NCBI GenBank assembly: GCA_023266715.1
Contig: JAHFPK010000067.1
Span: 1 to 10,721, forward strand
Length of the DNA stretch: 10,721 nt
Source of the DNA: Hyphomicrobiales bacterium
Lineage (GTDB): Bacteria; Pseudomonadota; Alphaproteobacteria; Rhizobiales; Aestuariivirgaceae
Reading direction: 5' to 3'
This document shows positions 1 through 5,582 of this stretch, one piece after another. The number at the start of each line of letters is the position of its first letter. Positions within the stretch are counted from its first letter, which is position 1. Position numbers and translations under genes: made by a program. The notes under the pieces were generated by a model. That model had not been told where the DNA came from. It did no database searches and worked only from the letters and a program-made list of their open reading frames with translations.

Positions 1-1
1 C

Positions 2-1168
2 GAAGAAAGCTCTGAGACGGCATCACCAGGCCTTTCCGATCCCGTGGCGCCGTCTAAAACCACGGTTCGGCGCGTCAAACCCGAAAATGACCCCTTTACA
101 AAGCTCGCCTTGGCCGAGGCGGCTGCCATTGCTGCCAATGAACCGCCCGATGAAGATGCAGGCGAACTTGCCCGCTCGCTCCTCGACATGATGCTCTCGA
201 ACCCAAATGCCGGCCAACCTCAGGAGCGCGCCCTCGCCGCCGATGCCCTGCTGAAACTGGTGCCACGTATCCCGTTAAAGTCGCTGATCACCATCGTTGA
301 CCGTCTTTCCATAATGGATGCGCCCCCGCATCTTCTGGTGTCGAAACTCATCCATGACCCCCGCATTGAAGTCGCCGGACCCCTGTTGGAACTCTGCAAC
401 CAGATCAGCGATCAAGTTCTCGGCAAGGTCATTGCCACCGGGCAGGTGAGTTTGCTGCGCCTGATTGCCCGTCGGCGCACCATTTCGGCGGCGCTGAGCG
501 ATCAACTCATTGAGTTTGATGATCCCTCGGTTATCCTGACGCTGGTCAGAAATAGCGGCGCAACCTTCTCCCATCACGCATTTCCCCGGCTTGCCGATCA
601 TGCCAGCAGAAATCGCTCTGCTTTGGCACCGCTTGCAACCCGCCCGGATTTGCCGGCTCCCATTGCCTTTGAACTCTTCTGGTTTGTTCCGGCAGAACTT
701 AGGCGCTATCTGCTGTCACGCTTCCTCACCGATTCAGAAATGCTGACCAAGATACTGAAGATCACCCACGCCATGGAAGGTGGCGAGCAAGGCATGGAAA
801 CCAGGTTCGGGGATCGTGAACAGATTGAAACCTTCGTGACACTCCTGAATGATGGCAAACTGCCGGAGGCAACCGATATTCTGGCTGAAATTGCCGCCAT
901 TCAGCCTGATAATGCGGCGCGGATTATTTCCGATGCCAACGGCGAACCCCTTACGATTGCCTTCAAGGCGATCGGAACCAACCGGGCCCGCTTTGGGGAA
1001 ATTGTGGAAATTCTAAAAGCTTCTGATTTCGGCATCATCGCGGCAGAGCGCGGTACGGCAGAACTGCAGAACATCTTTGACTCCATGTCGTTCAATAAGG
1101 CCCGCGTCCTCCTCACCTATTGGGATTGGGCAGTTCTGAAATCCGGCCCCTACGCTCCAGCAAACTGA
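2..1168 (+). CDS. DUF2336 domain-containing protein (5' end outside window)
   Basis: This is an alpha-helical repeat protein of the DUF2336 family, common in alphaproteobacteria and without an established biochemical role. The reading frame is open to the first complete codon of the window, and the first internal candidate start (GTG at 44) has no Shine-Dalgarno sequence, so I treat the gene as 5'-partial. From GTG 44 there are 374 residues. The family core is the stretch with NQISDQVLGKVIATG, LLRLIARRRTIS, LSDQLIE and LVRNSGATFS (about residues 118-175), which resembles HEAT-like short helical repeats. It continues with LATRPDLPAPIAFELF. No signal peptide or membrane segment is visible. The family assignment is from remembered motif similarity. 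A role as a protein-interaction scaffold is only inferred from the helical repeats. A hairpin lies 33 bases after the stop. Confidence 0.8.
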   Translation, partial: EESSETASPGLSDPVAPSKTTVRRVKPENDPFTKLALAEAAAIAANEPPDEDAGELARSLLDMMLSNPNAGQPQERALAADALLKLVPRIPLKSLITIVDRLSIMDAPPHLLVSKLIHDPRIEVAGPLLELCNQISDQVLGKVIATGQVSLLRLIARRRTISAALSDQLIEFDDPSVILTLVRNSGATFSHHAFPRLADHASRNRSALAPLATRPDLPAPIAFELFWFVPAELRRYLLSRFLTDSEMLTKILKITHAMEGGEQGMETRFGDREQIETFVTLLNDGKLPEATDILAEIAAIQPDNAARIISDANGEPLTIAFKAIGTNRARFGEIVEILKASDFGIIAAERGTAELQNIFDSMSFNKARVLLTYWDWAVLKSGPYAPAN

Positions 1169-1201
1169 AGCCGTTTTTCTACCTCTATCCATCCCCGCAC
1201 A

Positions 1202-1226
1202 CCTCACTTCAACTCGAGAAGTGAGG
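1202..1226 (+). terminator. Hairpin after DUF2336 gene, no T-run
   Basis: The arms CCTCACTTC (1202-1210) and GAAGTGAGG (1218-1226) pair perfectly over nine bases around the seven-base loop AACTCGA. The hairpin sits 33 bases downstream of the DUF2336 stop. It lacks a following T-run, so it may be a weak or factor-assisted terminator, or a 3'-end stabiliser, rather than a classical intrinsic terminator. Confidence 0.45.
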
Positions 1227-1329
1227 CACAGTCCAGATACAAGAAGACGTTGGTAGCGCGTTAAGCCCGACGATAGAGAGAAGAGGGTATTGCGCGGAGA
1301 GAATTGTCTCCAATACATCGCGTGACTGC

Positions 1330-1348
1330 ACTTATTCAGGTGATAAGT
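1330..1348. promoter_or_regulatory. Dyad in the mucR leader (possible second operator)
   Basis: ACTTAT (1330-1335) and ATAAGT (1343-1348) form a perfect six-base dyad around a seven-base spacer. It lies 41 bases upstream of the longer dyad at 1389-1409. Ros/MucR proteins are known to repress their own genes by binding several AT-rich sites. This dyad is AT-rich and rich in TA steps, but its arms are short and chance is possible. Confidence 0.3.
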
Positions 1349-1388
1349 TAAAAGAATCAGGGATATAGTGTATTTGGAAGAATAGACT

Positions 1389-1409
1389 GAATAGTATGTC
1401 ATACTATTC
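1389..1409. promoter_or_regulatory. Perfect 21-base palindrome upstream of mucR
   Basis: The arms GAATAGTATG (1389-1398) and CATACTATTC (1400-1409) are exact reverse complements around one central T. The palindrome ends 16 bases before the mucR start codon and just before the GAGG ribosome binding site (1415-1418). A partial copy of the left arm, GAATAG, also occurs at 1380-1385. The odd-length, AT-rich dyad in the core promoter or leader fits an autoregulatory operator for the Ros/MucR protein encoded directly downstream. That binding is inferred, not shown. Confidence 0.6.
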
Positions 1410-1425
1410 AACTTGAGGATTCTCC

Positions 1426-1845
1426 ATGGCCGATGTTTTGGAACCAAAAAGAAATCTGGTCGATCTGACCGCGGAAATCGTGGCCGCTTACGTTGGCAAA
1501 AACACCGTCACCCAGGCCGAGCTGCCAAAGCTGATCGGCGAGGTTCACCGCGCCCTTTCAGGCGCCGTCAGCCATCCCGCCGCCCGCGAGGAGCTGACTG
1601 AAATCAAACCCGCCGTCACTATCAAGAAGTCTCTGACCGCCGACTATCTGGTTTGCCTGGAGGACGGAAAGAAATTCAAATCCCTGAAACGTCATCTCCG
1701 AAGCCACTTCAATCTTTCGCCCGAGCAATACCGGGAGAAATGGGGTCTCCCGGCCGATTATCCCATGGTCGCCCCCAACTATGCCCAGGCCCGTTCCAGC
1801 CTCGCCAAACGCATGGGGCTGGGCCAGCGCAAGGGCCGCGCCTGA
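1426..1845 (+). CDS. mucR: MucR/Ros family zinc-finger transcriptional regulator
   Basis: This is a DNA-binding regulator of the Ros/MucR family. In rhizobia and Brucella, members act as global, AT-rich-site-binding repressors controlling exopolysaccharide, motility, cell cycle and virulence genes. The 139-residue length is typical. The N-terminal half (about 10-50) is the oligomerisation region. The C-terminal half carries a prokaryotic zinc finger in which C77, D80, H90 and H94 form the C-x2-D-x9-H-x3-H ligand set, an Asp variant of the Cys2His2 site. The family hallmarks FKSLKRHLRSHFNLSPEQYR and the YREKWGLP segment follow, ending in a basic tail (KRMGLGQRKGR). The start ATG 1426 has GAGG seven bases upstream. 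The perfect palindrome just before the gene suggests autoregulation. The gene stands alone, with its neighbours separated by about 100 bases or more. The family is clear; the symbol is the generic one, since paralogues are common. Confidence 0.93.
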   Translation: MADVLEPKRNLVDLTAEIVAAYVGKNTVTQAELPKLIGEVHRALSGAVSHPAAREELTEIKPAVTIKKSLTADYLVCLEDGKKFKSLKRHLRSHFNLSPEQYREKWGLPADYPMVAPNYAQARSSLAKRMGLGQRKGRA

Positions 1846-1911
1846 GCCATAATCCACTTTTGTTGCCCCCGACTCTTGCGGATCAGGGAGCGCCGATTCA
1901 TAAACAAGGAA

Positions 1912-1932
1912 CCGAATCGGACAACGATTCGG
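1912..1932. promoter_or_regulatory. Perfect dyad upstream of PAS_5 gene
   Basis: CCGAATCG (1912-1919) and CGATTCGG (1925-1932) pair perfectly around the five-base loop GACAA. The second arm ends exactly where the in-frame ATG 1933 begins and six bases before the AGGGG that precedes GTG 1948. It could be an operator or an RNA hairpin affecting initiation. No T-run follows it, so it is unlikely to be the mucR terminator. Confidence 0.45.
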
Positions 1933-1947
1933 ATGTTAGGGGCGGCA

Positions 1948-2454
1948 GTGAAATCGAAATCGGCAAGCACGGTATTCCGGGCGCAACTCATTGTGCCCGA
2001 ACAGCGGCAGCTCTTTGACTACTGGATTCAGAAGTCACTAGGGCGCGCGATGCCACGCCGCAGCGATATCAACCCCGCGCACATTCCGCGCATCCTGTCG
2101 GGCATAAGCCTGGTTGAGGTGAGCCCCGACAAGGCGCGCTGCCGAATCAGGCTGGCAGGCACGAGGCTGCGTGAAATCTATGATCGTGAAATCACCGGGC
2201 TCTTTATCGAAGATCTGGATTGGGGCGACAAGCACGACTACTGGATCGCCGCCTACCGCCGCACCATTGAGGAGGGAAAGCCTACCCAGGGTGTGGTTCG
2301 GGGCCCCCGCACCCACAAGGAACACTTGGTGCAATACTGGCTGAAATTGCCGCTTGCCACCGACAATGATGACGTCGGCATGCTGCTCTGCTACGACTAT
2401 TTCCAGTCAGCGTCCGAGGATGCCCATATGCAGGTCATGGCGGCACTGGCCTGA
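1948..2454 (+). CDS. PAS domain-containing protein (PAS_5 family)
   Basis: This is a single-domain cytosolic protein of the PAS_5 family, found mainly in alphaproteobacteria and of unknown ligand and partner. With the chosen start it has 168 residues. The motifs are RQLFDYW (about 20-26), the NPAHIPRILSGISLVEV helix-strand region, RIRLAGTRLREIYDREITG (about 66-84), the aromatic WGDKHDYWIAAYRR stretch, and the late strands with EHLVQYWLKLPLA and GMLLCYDYF. There is no attached kinase, GGDEF or DNA-binding output domain, so signalling would have to go through a partner. Start choice: GTG 1948 has AGGGG (1938-1942) five bases upstream. ATG 1933 abuts the dyad, and TTG 1876 has no ribosome binding site, but both are in frame and possible. 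The gene lies about 100 bases after mucR and 44 bases before arsR. No regulatory link to either is visible beyond proximity. Confidence 0.72.
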   Translation: MKSKSASTVFRAQLIVPEQRQLFDYWIQKSLGRAMPRRSDINPAHIPRILSGISLVEVSPDKARCRIRLAGTRLREIYDREITGLFIEDLDWGDKHDYWIAAYRRTIEEGKPTQGVVRGPRTHKEHLVQYWLKLPLATDNDDVGMLLCYDYFQSASEDAHMQVMAALA

Positions 2455-2468
2455 CTGGCCGCTTGACG

Positions 2469-2494
2469 AATTCATAACTCATGGGTTATGAATT
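2469..2494. promoter_or_regulatory. Perfect palindrome, probable ArsR-family operator
   Basis: AATTCATAAC (2469-2478) and GTTATGAATT (2485-2494) are exact reverse complements around the six-base centre TCATGG. The site ends four bases before the arsR start codon at 2499. ArsR-type repressors bind AT-rich inverted repeats overlapping their own promoters, so this is a strong candidate for autoregulation of the arsR-AHSA1-b561 block. An ATG at 2481 lies inside the palindrome and is therefore unlikely to be the translation start. Confidence 0.65.
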
Positions 2495-2498
2495 AAGT

Positions 2499-2822
2499 AT
2501 GAACACCACCCCAAGCGAGCTTTTCACCAGTCTGGCCGATCCCACCCGTCGGGCGATCTTTGAACGACTCAGCCGCGATGGCGAACAGACCGTGCGGGCC
2601 CTAACCAACCACGCCGGAGTCTCACAACCGGCGGTTTCCAAGCACCTCGGCGTCCTGAAACTCGCCGGACTGGTGCGCGACCGGCGAGACGGACGCCAAA
2701 CCCACTATAGTGTCGAGCCGCAAGGTCTGGCACCATTGATCGACTGGATGAACCTCTATGGTGCCTTCTGGCGTGACCGGTTTGATCGACTCGAAACCTT
2801 ATTGAAAAGGATGGACCAATGA
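2499..2822 (+). CDS. ArsR-family winged-helix transcriptional regulator
   Basis: This 107-residue repressor has one ArsR/SmtB winged helix-turn-helix domain. Helices start at LFTSLADPTRRAIFERL (8-24). The helix-turn-helix covers about 31-53, with VSQPAVSKHLGVLKLAGL as recognition helix and linker, and the wing is RDRRDGRQTHYSV (60-72). The metal-binding ELCVCD signature of arsenic or zinc sensors is absent. The gene belongs instead to the subgroup paired with AHSA1/SRPBCC proteins, whose inducers are mostly unknown. I chose ATG 2499 because the alternative ATG 2481 is inside the palindrome and the family usually starts close to the first helix. The ribosome binding site is weak. The stop overlaps the next start as ATGA (2819-2822), implying translational coupling with the AHSA1 gene. 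Confidence 0.9.
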   Translation: MNTTPSELFTSLADPTRRAIFERLSRDGEQTVRALTNHAGVSQPAVSKHLGVLKLAGLVRDRRDGRQTHYSVEPQGLAPLIDWMNLYGAFWRDRFDRLETLLKRMDQ

Positions 2823-3268
2823 CCGGATCCGCCACGCCCCTGCGTTCCCTCGTCGTCGAACGTGAGATGTCGCATCCGCCGGAACAGATTTGGCGTGCCC
2901 TCACCCAGGGCCCGTTGATCGAGGAGTGGCTGATGAAAAACGATTTCCAGCCTGTAGTGGGTCATAGGTTCAATTTCCGGGCAACGCCCATGCCCCATTG
3001 GAACGGCGTGACCGACTGCCAAATCCTGATCGTCGAGACCAACAAGCGGCTCTCCTATAGTTGGAATGCTTCCGGCGAAGAGGCGGCATAGGGCCTGAAG
3101 ACCGTCGTCACCTGGACGCTGACGCCAACAAAGGGCGGCACGCATGTGTGCATGGAACAATCAGGCTTCCGGCCCGAAGACGAGGGCAACTACCAGGGCG
3201 CGAATTATGGCTGGCAGAAATTCATCGGCGGTCTGGAGCGGGTGGTTGGGCGATTGCAATTAAAATGA
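2819..3268 (+). pseudogene. AHSA1/SRPBCC domain gene with in-frame TAG
   Basis: This gene encodes a START-like SRPBCC protein of the AHSA1 group, which form a hydrophobic pocket and typically travel with an ArsR regulator; substrates are unknown. AAAGGA (2806-2811) precedes ATG 2819. The first 90 codons read REMSHPPEQIWRALTQ, LIEEWLMKNDF, GHRFNFRA and LSYSWNAS, then a TAG interrupts at 3089-3091. The same frame continues without further interruption to TGA at 3266-3268 with family-typical sequence: GLKTVVTWTLTPTKGGTHV, MEQSGFRPEDEGNYQGANY and GWQKFIGGLERVVGRL. Without the TAG it would be a normal 149-residue protein. TAG is the ordinary stop of other genes here (6927-6929, 7563-7565 and the DUF1254 gene), so recoding is unlikely. 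A real nonsense mutation or a sequence error are the alternatives. If real, the product lacks the C-terminal helix that closes the pocket. The intact-frame stop overlaps the next start as ATGA at 3265-3268. Confidence 0.85.
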
Positions 3269-3809
3269 ACCACATGTCCCGCTATCATCCGCTGCTGGTA
3301 ACGCTGTATTGGCTGCTTGCAGTGCTGATTATTGCGGCGCTGCCATCGGCTTTTTCTGGCTCGCAGCAATGCCCAACTCCGATCCCCGGAAGATTAATGT
3401 TCTGCTTGTGCATATGGCGGGCGGGATGCTGATTCTCGCCATGATGGTTATCCGCTTCACCGCTCGGATGTGGACAGCAAAGCCGCCGACCGCGACGACG
3501 GGCAATCCTCTGCTGGACCGGATCACACCGGTCATTCATTACGGATTTTACATCCTTGTGGTGCTGATGGCAGGGACAGGCTTTGGCACAGCAATTCTTG
3601 CCCGGCTCAACGAGATTGTGTTTGCAGGCTCAGGCGAACCGCTGCCGCCAACCCTCAAAATTTATCCAACCCGGGTGGCGCACGGCTATATTGCATTGTT
3701 CCTCTTAGGCTTCATCATTTTGCATGTGGCAGCCGCGCTCTACCACCAATTCGTCAGAAAAGATGGGCTGTTCCGGCGAATGTCCTTCGGGCGGAGTGAG
3801 TCGAATTAA
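3265..3809 (+). pseudogene. Cytochrome b561-type membrane protein, frameshifted
   Basis: This gene encodes a small four-helix di-heme cytochrome b561 of the prokaryotic CybB type, an inner-membrane electron carrier. ATG 3265 overlaps the AHSA1 stop. The first frame gives MNHMSRYHPLLVTLYWLLA and VLIIAAL through CTG at 3340-3342. The family sequence then continues one frame over from GCC at 3342 (AIGFFWLAAMPNSDPRKINV). This fits the loss of one G, with the parent reading CTG GCC. The rest is intact: LLVHMAGGMLILAMMVIRF, the PVIHYGFYILVVLMAGTGF helix, and the last helix with HGYIALFLLGFIILH and YHQFVRKDGLFRRM, ending at TAA 3807-3809. The histidines in LLVHM and in the last helix are the expected heme ligands. 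The first expected ligand, in the LHWL motif, is Tyr here (TLYWL). Frameshift plus ligand loss suggests a decayed gene. An independent downstream start near 3309 would lack most of the first helix. Confidence 0.85.
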
Positions 3810-4030
3810 AAATATCTTGTGATCAAGGAACCACGCGGCTCCTGTGGCGTTCAAATCCTGGATTAAAAATCTGTAACTCAGAGGGTCGAACCTTGCGTTC
3901 ACTGGTGCCTGCCGGATTAAAAGCACTTCTTGGGCACAATATCGCCCTGAATCTGGTAGCAGACTGCCCGTCAGAGGCACTCGTGAAACACTGAACCGCA
4001 ATAGTTTTCAGTTGAAGAAGGAGAAAAACC
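3810..4030 (+). other. Intergenic region before the VOC gene
   Basis: This gap of about 220 bases separates the b561 gene from the VOC gene. I find no convincing coding frame, RNA gene or strong hairpin. The nine-mer GGATTAAAA occurs twice (3860-3868 and 3914-3922). The stretch probably contains the VOC promoter, but I could not identify one with confidence. Confidence 0.4.
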
Positions 4031-4438
4031 ATGAACCCTGTAGTACACTTTGAAATGCCCGCCGAAAATCGTCAGCGCATGGCTGATTTTTATTCCAAGT
4101 CATTCGGCTGGAAAACCCAGATGCTGGGCAAGGACATGGGAAATTATGTCATCGCTACCACCACGGAATCCGACGAGAAAGGCCCGAAAAAGCCCGGCGC
4201 CATCAATGGCGGCTTTTTTACCAAGACAGATGACATGCCAGCGCAATATCCATCGGTTGTTGTCGCGGTCGATGACATCAACGAATCCATGAAGAAAGTG
4301 ATGAAGGCCGGTGGCAAGGTGCTGGGTGATCCTATGGAGATACCCGGCGTCGGACAGTATGTGTCGTTCTTCGATACGGAAGGCAATCGCGTCAGCATGT
4401 TGCAACCTGCACCAGGGACATCTGTCAGGCCGCACTGA
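4031..4438 (+). CDS. VOC family protein (glyoxalase/bleomycin-resistance-like)
   Basis: This 135-residue protein is from the vicinal oxygen chelate superfamily and spans one domain built of two beta-alpha-beta-beta-beta modules. The N-terminal module begins VVHFEMPAENRQRMADFYSKSF (about 4-25), the usual family opening, followed by FGWKTQMLG and NYVIATTTE. The C-terminal module runs from PSVVVAVDDINESMKKVMKAGG to the closing FFDTEGNRVSMLQP (about 114-127). His6 is a possible metal ligand. The closing strand ends in LQ rather than the LxE that supplies the glutamate ligand in glyoxalase I, so a metal-dependent glyoxalase activity cannot be assumed. The start ATG 4031 is preceded by a good GAAGGAG site. 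The gene appears monocistronic, ending 31 bases before a strong terminator hairpin. Such stand-alone VOC proteins often accompany ArsR-AHSA1 pairs, but here it is outside that overlapping block. The substrate is unknown. Confidence 0.88.
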   Translation: MNPVVHFEMPAENRQRMADFYSKSFGWKTQMLGKDMGNYVIATTTESDEKGPKKPGAINGGFFTKTDDMPAQYPSVVVAVDDINESMKKVMKAGGKVLGDPMEIPGVGQYVSFFDTEGNRVSMLQPAPGTSVRPH

Positions 4439-4469
4439 TCTCTGCAAAGCTGCCGCTTCAGCAACGACG

Positions 4470-4503
4470 ATCTCAGCATCGCAGTAAACGATGCTGAGAT
4501 TTT
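4470..4503 (+). terminator. Intrinsic terminator after the VOC gene
   Basis: ATCTCAGCATCG (4470-4481) and CGATGCTGAGAT (4489-4500) form a perfect twelve-base stem with the seven-base loop CAGTAAA, followed by TTT. It is the strongest hairpin in the window and lies between the VOC stop and the promoter region of the DUF6456 gene. The T-run is short, but the stem length makes termination likely. Confidence 0.75.
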
Positions 4504-4531
4504 GGTCTGGAATTAAAATACACAATAGGTA

Positions 4532-4560
4532 TTGATTCCTCAACCCGGTTTTGCTAGCTT
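4532..4560 (+). promoter_or_regulatory. Candidate housekeeping promoter of the DUF6456 gene
   Basis: TTGATTC (4532-4538) and GCTAGCTT (4553-4560) are separated by 14 bases. This resembles the alphaproteobacterial housekeeping pattern described in Caulobacter, TTGACGS, 10-14 bases, GCTANAWC. It lies directly between the VOC terminator and the ribosome binding site AAGGAGA (4569-4575). The match is partial, especially at the end of each box. Confidence 0.45.
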
Positions 4561-4583
4561 TCCCCCGCAAGGAGAAATCAGCA

Positions 4584-5144
4584 ATGGCCAAAGTCCGTGA
4601 TCCCGAACCAACACCTGCCTTCAATGAGAATGAAAGTCCGCTGTACCGTCTTTTCTGCCGGAAAAATTCCGCAGGCAAGTCCGTGATATCCGAATTCCAG
4701 TTTGCGGCGGGAGAGCGCTTGCGCGCTGATTTCGAGCGCGCCGGCCTTGCGGCCCGCATCACCTCCTCATGGGAGGGCGAACGGACCGGTGCAAGAAGCT
4801 ATGCTGCCATCAGCGATAACCGCATCGCCACCCTGTCTGATTACGCCATTGATGCCCGCAAGCGCGTTCACAGCGCCTTTGATGCCGTGGGGCCGGAGCT
4901 TTCCGGTGTGCTTTATTATGTATGCTGCCTGGTTGGTGGATTGGAGCAGGCCGAACGCATGCTGAACTTGCCGCAACGGAGCGGCAAAGCCATTCTATCG
5001 CTTGCTCTCACACGACTTGCCCGTCACTACCATTTGCTCAAGCCCCCGGTGCGGAGCGCGGAAAGTCGGGAGTTTGCCCACTGGGCGCTGGCAGATTTTC
5101 GTCCGCGGATCATGCCGCAAGAGTCTGACGCGCATCAGACTTGA
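4584..5144 (+). CDS. DUF6456 domain-containing protein
   Basis: This 186-residue protein is dominated by a DUF6456 domain, a family of Hyphomicrobiales proteins of unknown function. The recognisable segments are ESPLYRLFCRK (17-27), FQFAAGERLRADFERAGL (38-55), DARKRVHSAFDAVGPELSG (90-108), VCCLVGGLEQAER (113-125) and LPQRSGKAILSLALTRLARHY (129-149). The last helices resemble a helix-turn-helix, and many longer homologues are annotated as helix-turn-helix proteins, so a DNA-binding role is possible but not demonstrated. This copy lacks an extra N-terminal domain. ATG 4584 is chosen because AAGGAGA (4569-4575) is well spaced; the frame stays open back to TTG 4551, which lies in the promoter. 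Its 3' end overlaps the 3' end of the convergent sufE-like gene by 35 bases (5110-5144), so the two transcripts are antisense to each other at their ends. Confidence 0.78.
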   Translation: MAKVRDPEPTPAFNENESPLYRLFCRKNSAGKSVISEFQFAAGERLRADFERAGLAARITSSWEGERTGARSYAAISDNRIATLSDYAIDARKRVHSAFDAVGPELSGVLYYVCCLVGGLEQAERMLNLPQRSGKAILSLALTRLARHYHLLKPPVRSAESREFAHWALADFRPRIMPQESDAHQT

Positions 5145-5529
5145 TCCGCGCCACCATGGAGAAAAGCCCGTTGGAGCGTTGCGGCGTGAGATGGTCTTTC
5201 AATCCAAGCCTGGTAAAGACGGCGCCTGCATCCTGGGCCAGAATCTGCTCCGGCGTCTTGCCGGAAAACATCATGAAAATTATAGCGATAAGCCCTTTGA
5301 CGATAAGGGCATCGCTGTCCCCGGTAAATTTCAACACCTTGCCGTCGTGCTCCGCATGAATCCACACCTGGCTGGCGCAACCGCTCACCTTGTATTGGGG
5401 GGCGCGCCATTTCTCATCGAGGTCGGGCAACAGCCTGCCAAGCTCAATGACATAGCGATAACGTTCTTCCCAATCGTCAAGAAGCTCGAAATCTGCCTGC
5501 AAACTTTCAATGGTATTCGTGCTCAACAC
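5110..5529 (-). CDS. sufE: SufE family Fe-S cluster assembly sulfur acceptor
   Basis: SufE takes persulfide sulfur from the cysteine desulfurase SufS and passes it to the SufBCD scaffold during cytosolic Fe-S cluster assembly. The sequence shows the canonical order: IESLQADFELLDDWEERYRY, VIELGRLLP, the active-site loop KVSGCASQVW, then the C-terminal helical part with ALIVKGLIAIIFMMFSGKTP and LGLKDHLTPQRSNGL. With GTG 5529 as start the catalytic Cys is residue 51, the same number as in E. coli SufE, and the length is 139 residues. There is no ATG. GGAG (5534-5537 on this strand) is four bases from GTG 5529 and seven from TTG 5526, so either could be used. A longer frame from TTG 5586 exists but adds non-family sequence. 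No other suf gene is in the window. The DUF5330 gene lies immediately upstream on the same strand, and the 3' end overlaps the DUF6456 gene. Confidence 0.92.
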   Translation of the reverse strand: MLSTNTIESLQADFELLDDWEERYRYVIELGRLLPDLDEKWRAPQYKVSGCASQVWIHAEHDGKVLKFTGDSDALIVKGLIAIIFMMFSGKTPEQILAQDAGAVFTRLGLKDHLTPQRSNGLFSMVARIKSDARQTLAA

Positions 5530-5582
5530 CAAACTCCGGGAAAAACCATCCACCCCAAAGATAGGCGTTAGCTCACCGGTTC

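Noticed and set aside
1013..1447. Minus-strand frame of 144 codons over the region before mucR
   Set aside because: It overlaps the DUF2336 3' end and the mucR operator and start; composition and content do not resemble a protein family.
3089..3091. TAG as a recoded sense codon (for example pyrrolysine)
   Set aside because: TAG ends the peptidoglycan-binding, 62-residue and DUF1254 genes normally, and AHSA1 proteins are not known to use recoding.
3840..3900. TTCAAATCC and GGTCGAACC segments resembling a tRNA T-arm
   Set aside because: The flanking bases do not form a T-stem, and no acceptor stem, anticodon stem or CCA end can be built on either strand.
3860..3922. Direct repeat GGATTAAAA, two copies 54 bases apart
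   Set aside because: Nine AT-rich bases repeated once are easily explained by chance, and no dyad or promoter elements accompany them.
4100..4762. Long minus-strand frame of 220 codons opposite the VOC and DUF6456 genes
   Set aside because: It crosses two well-supported genes, the terminator and the promoter, and shows no family resemblance; it is a shadow frame.
5002..5571. Plus-strand frame of 189 codons opposite sufE
   Set aside because: The minus strand encodes an unmistakable SufE; the plus frame is its antisense shadow.
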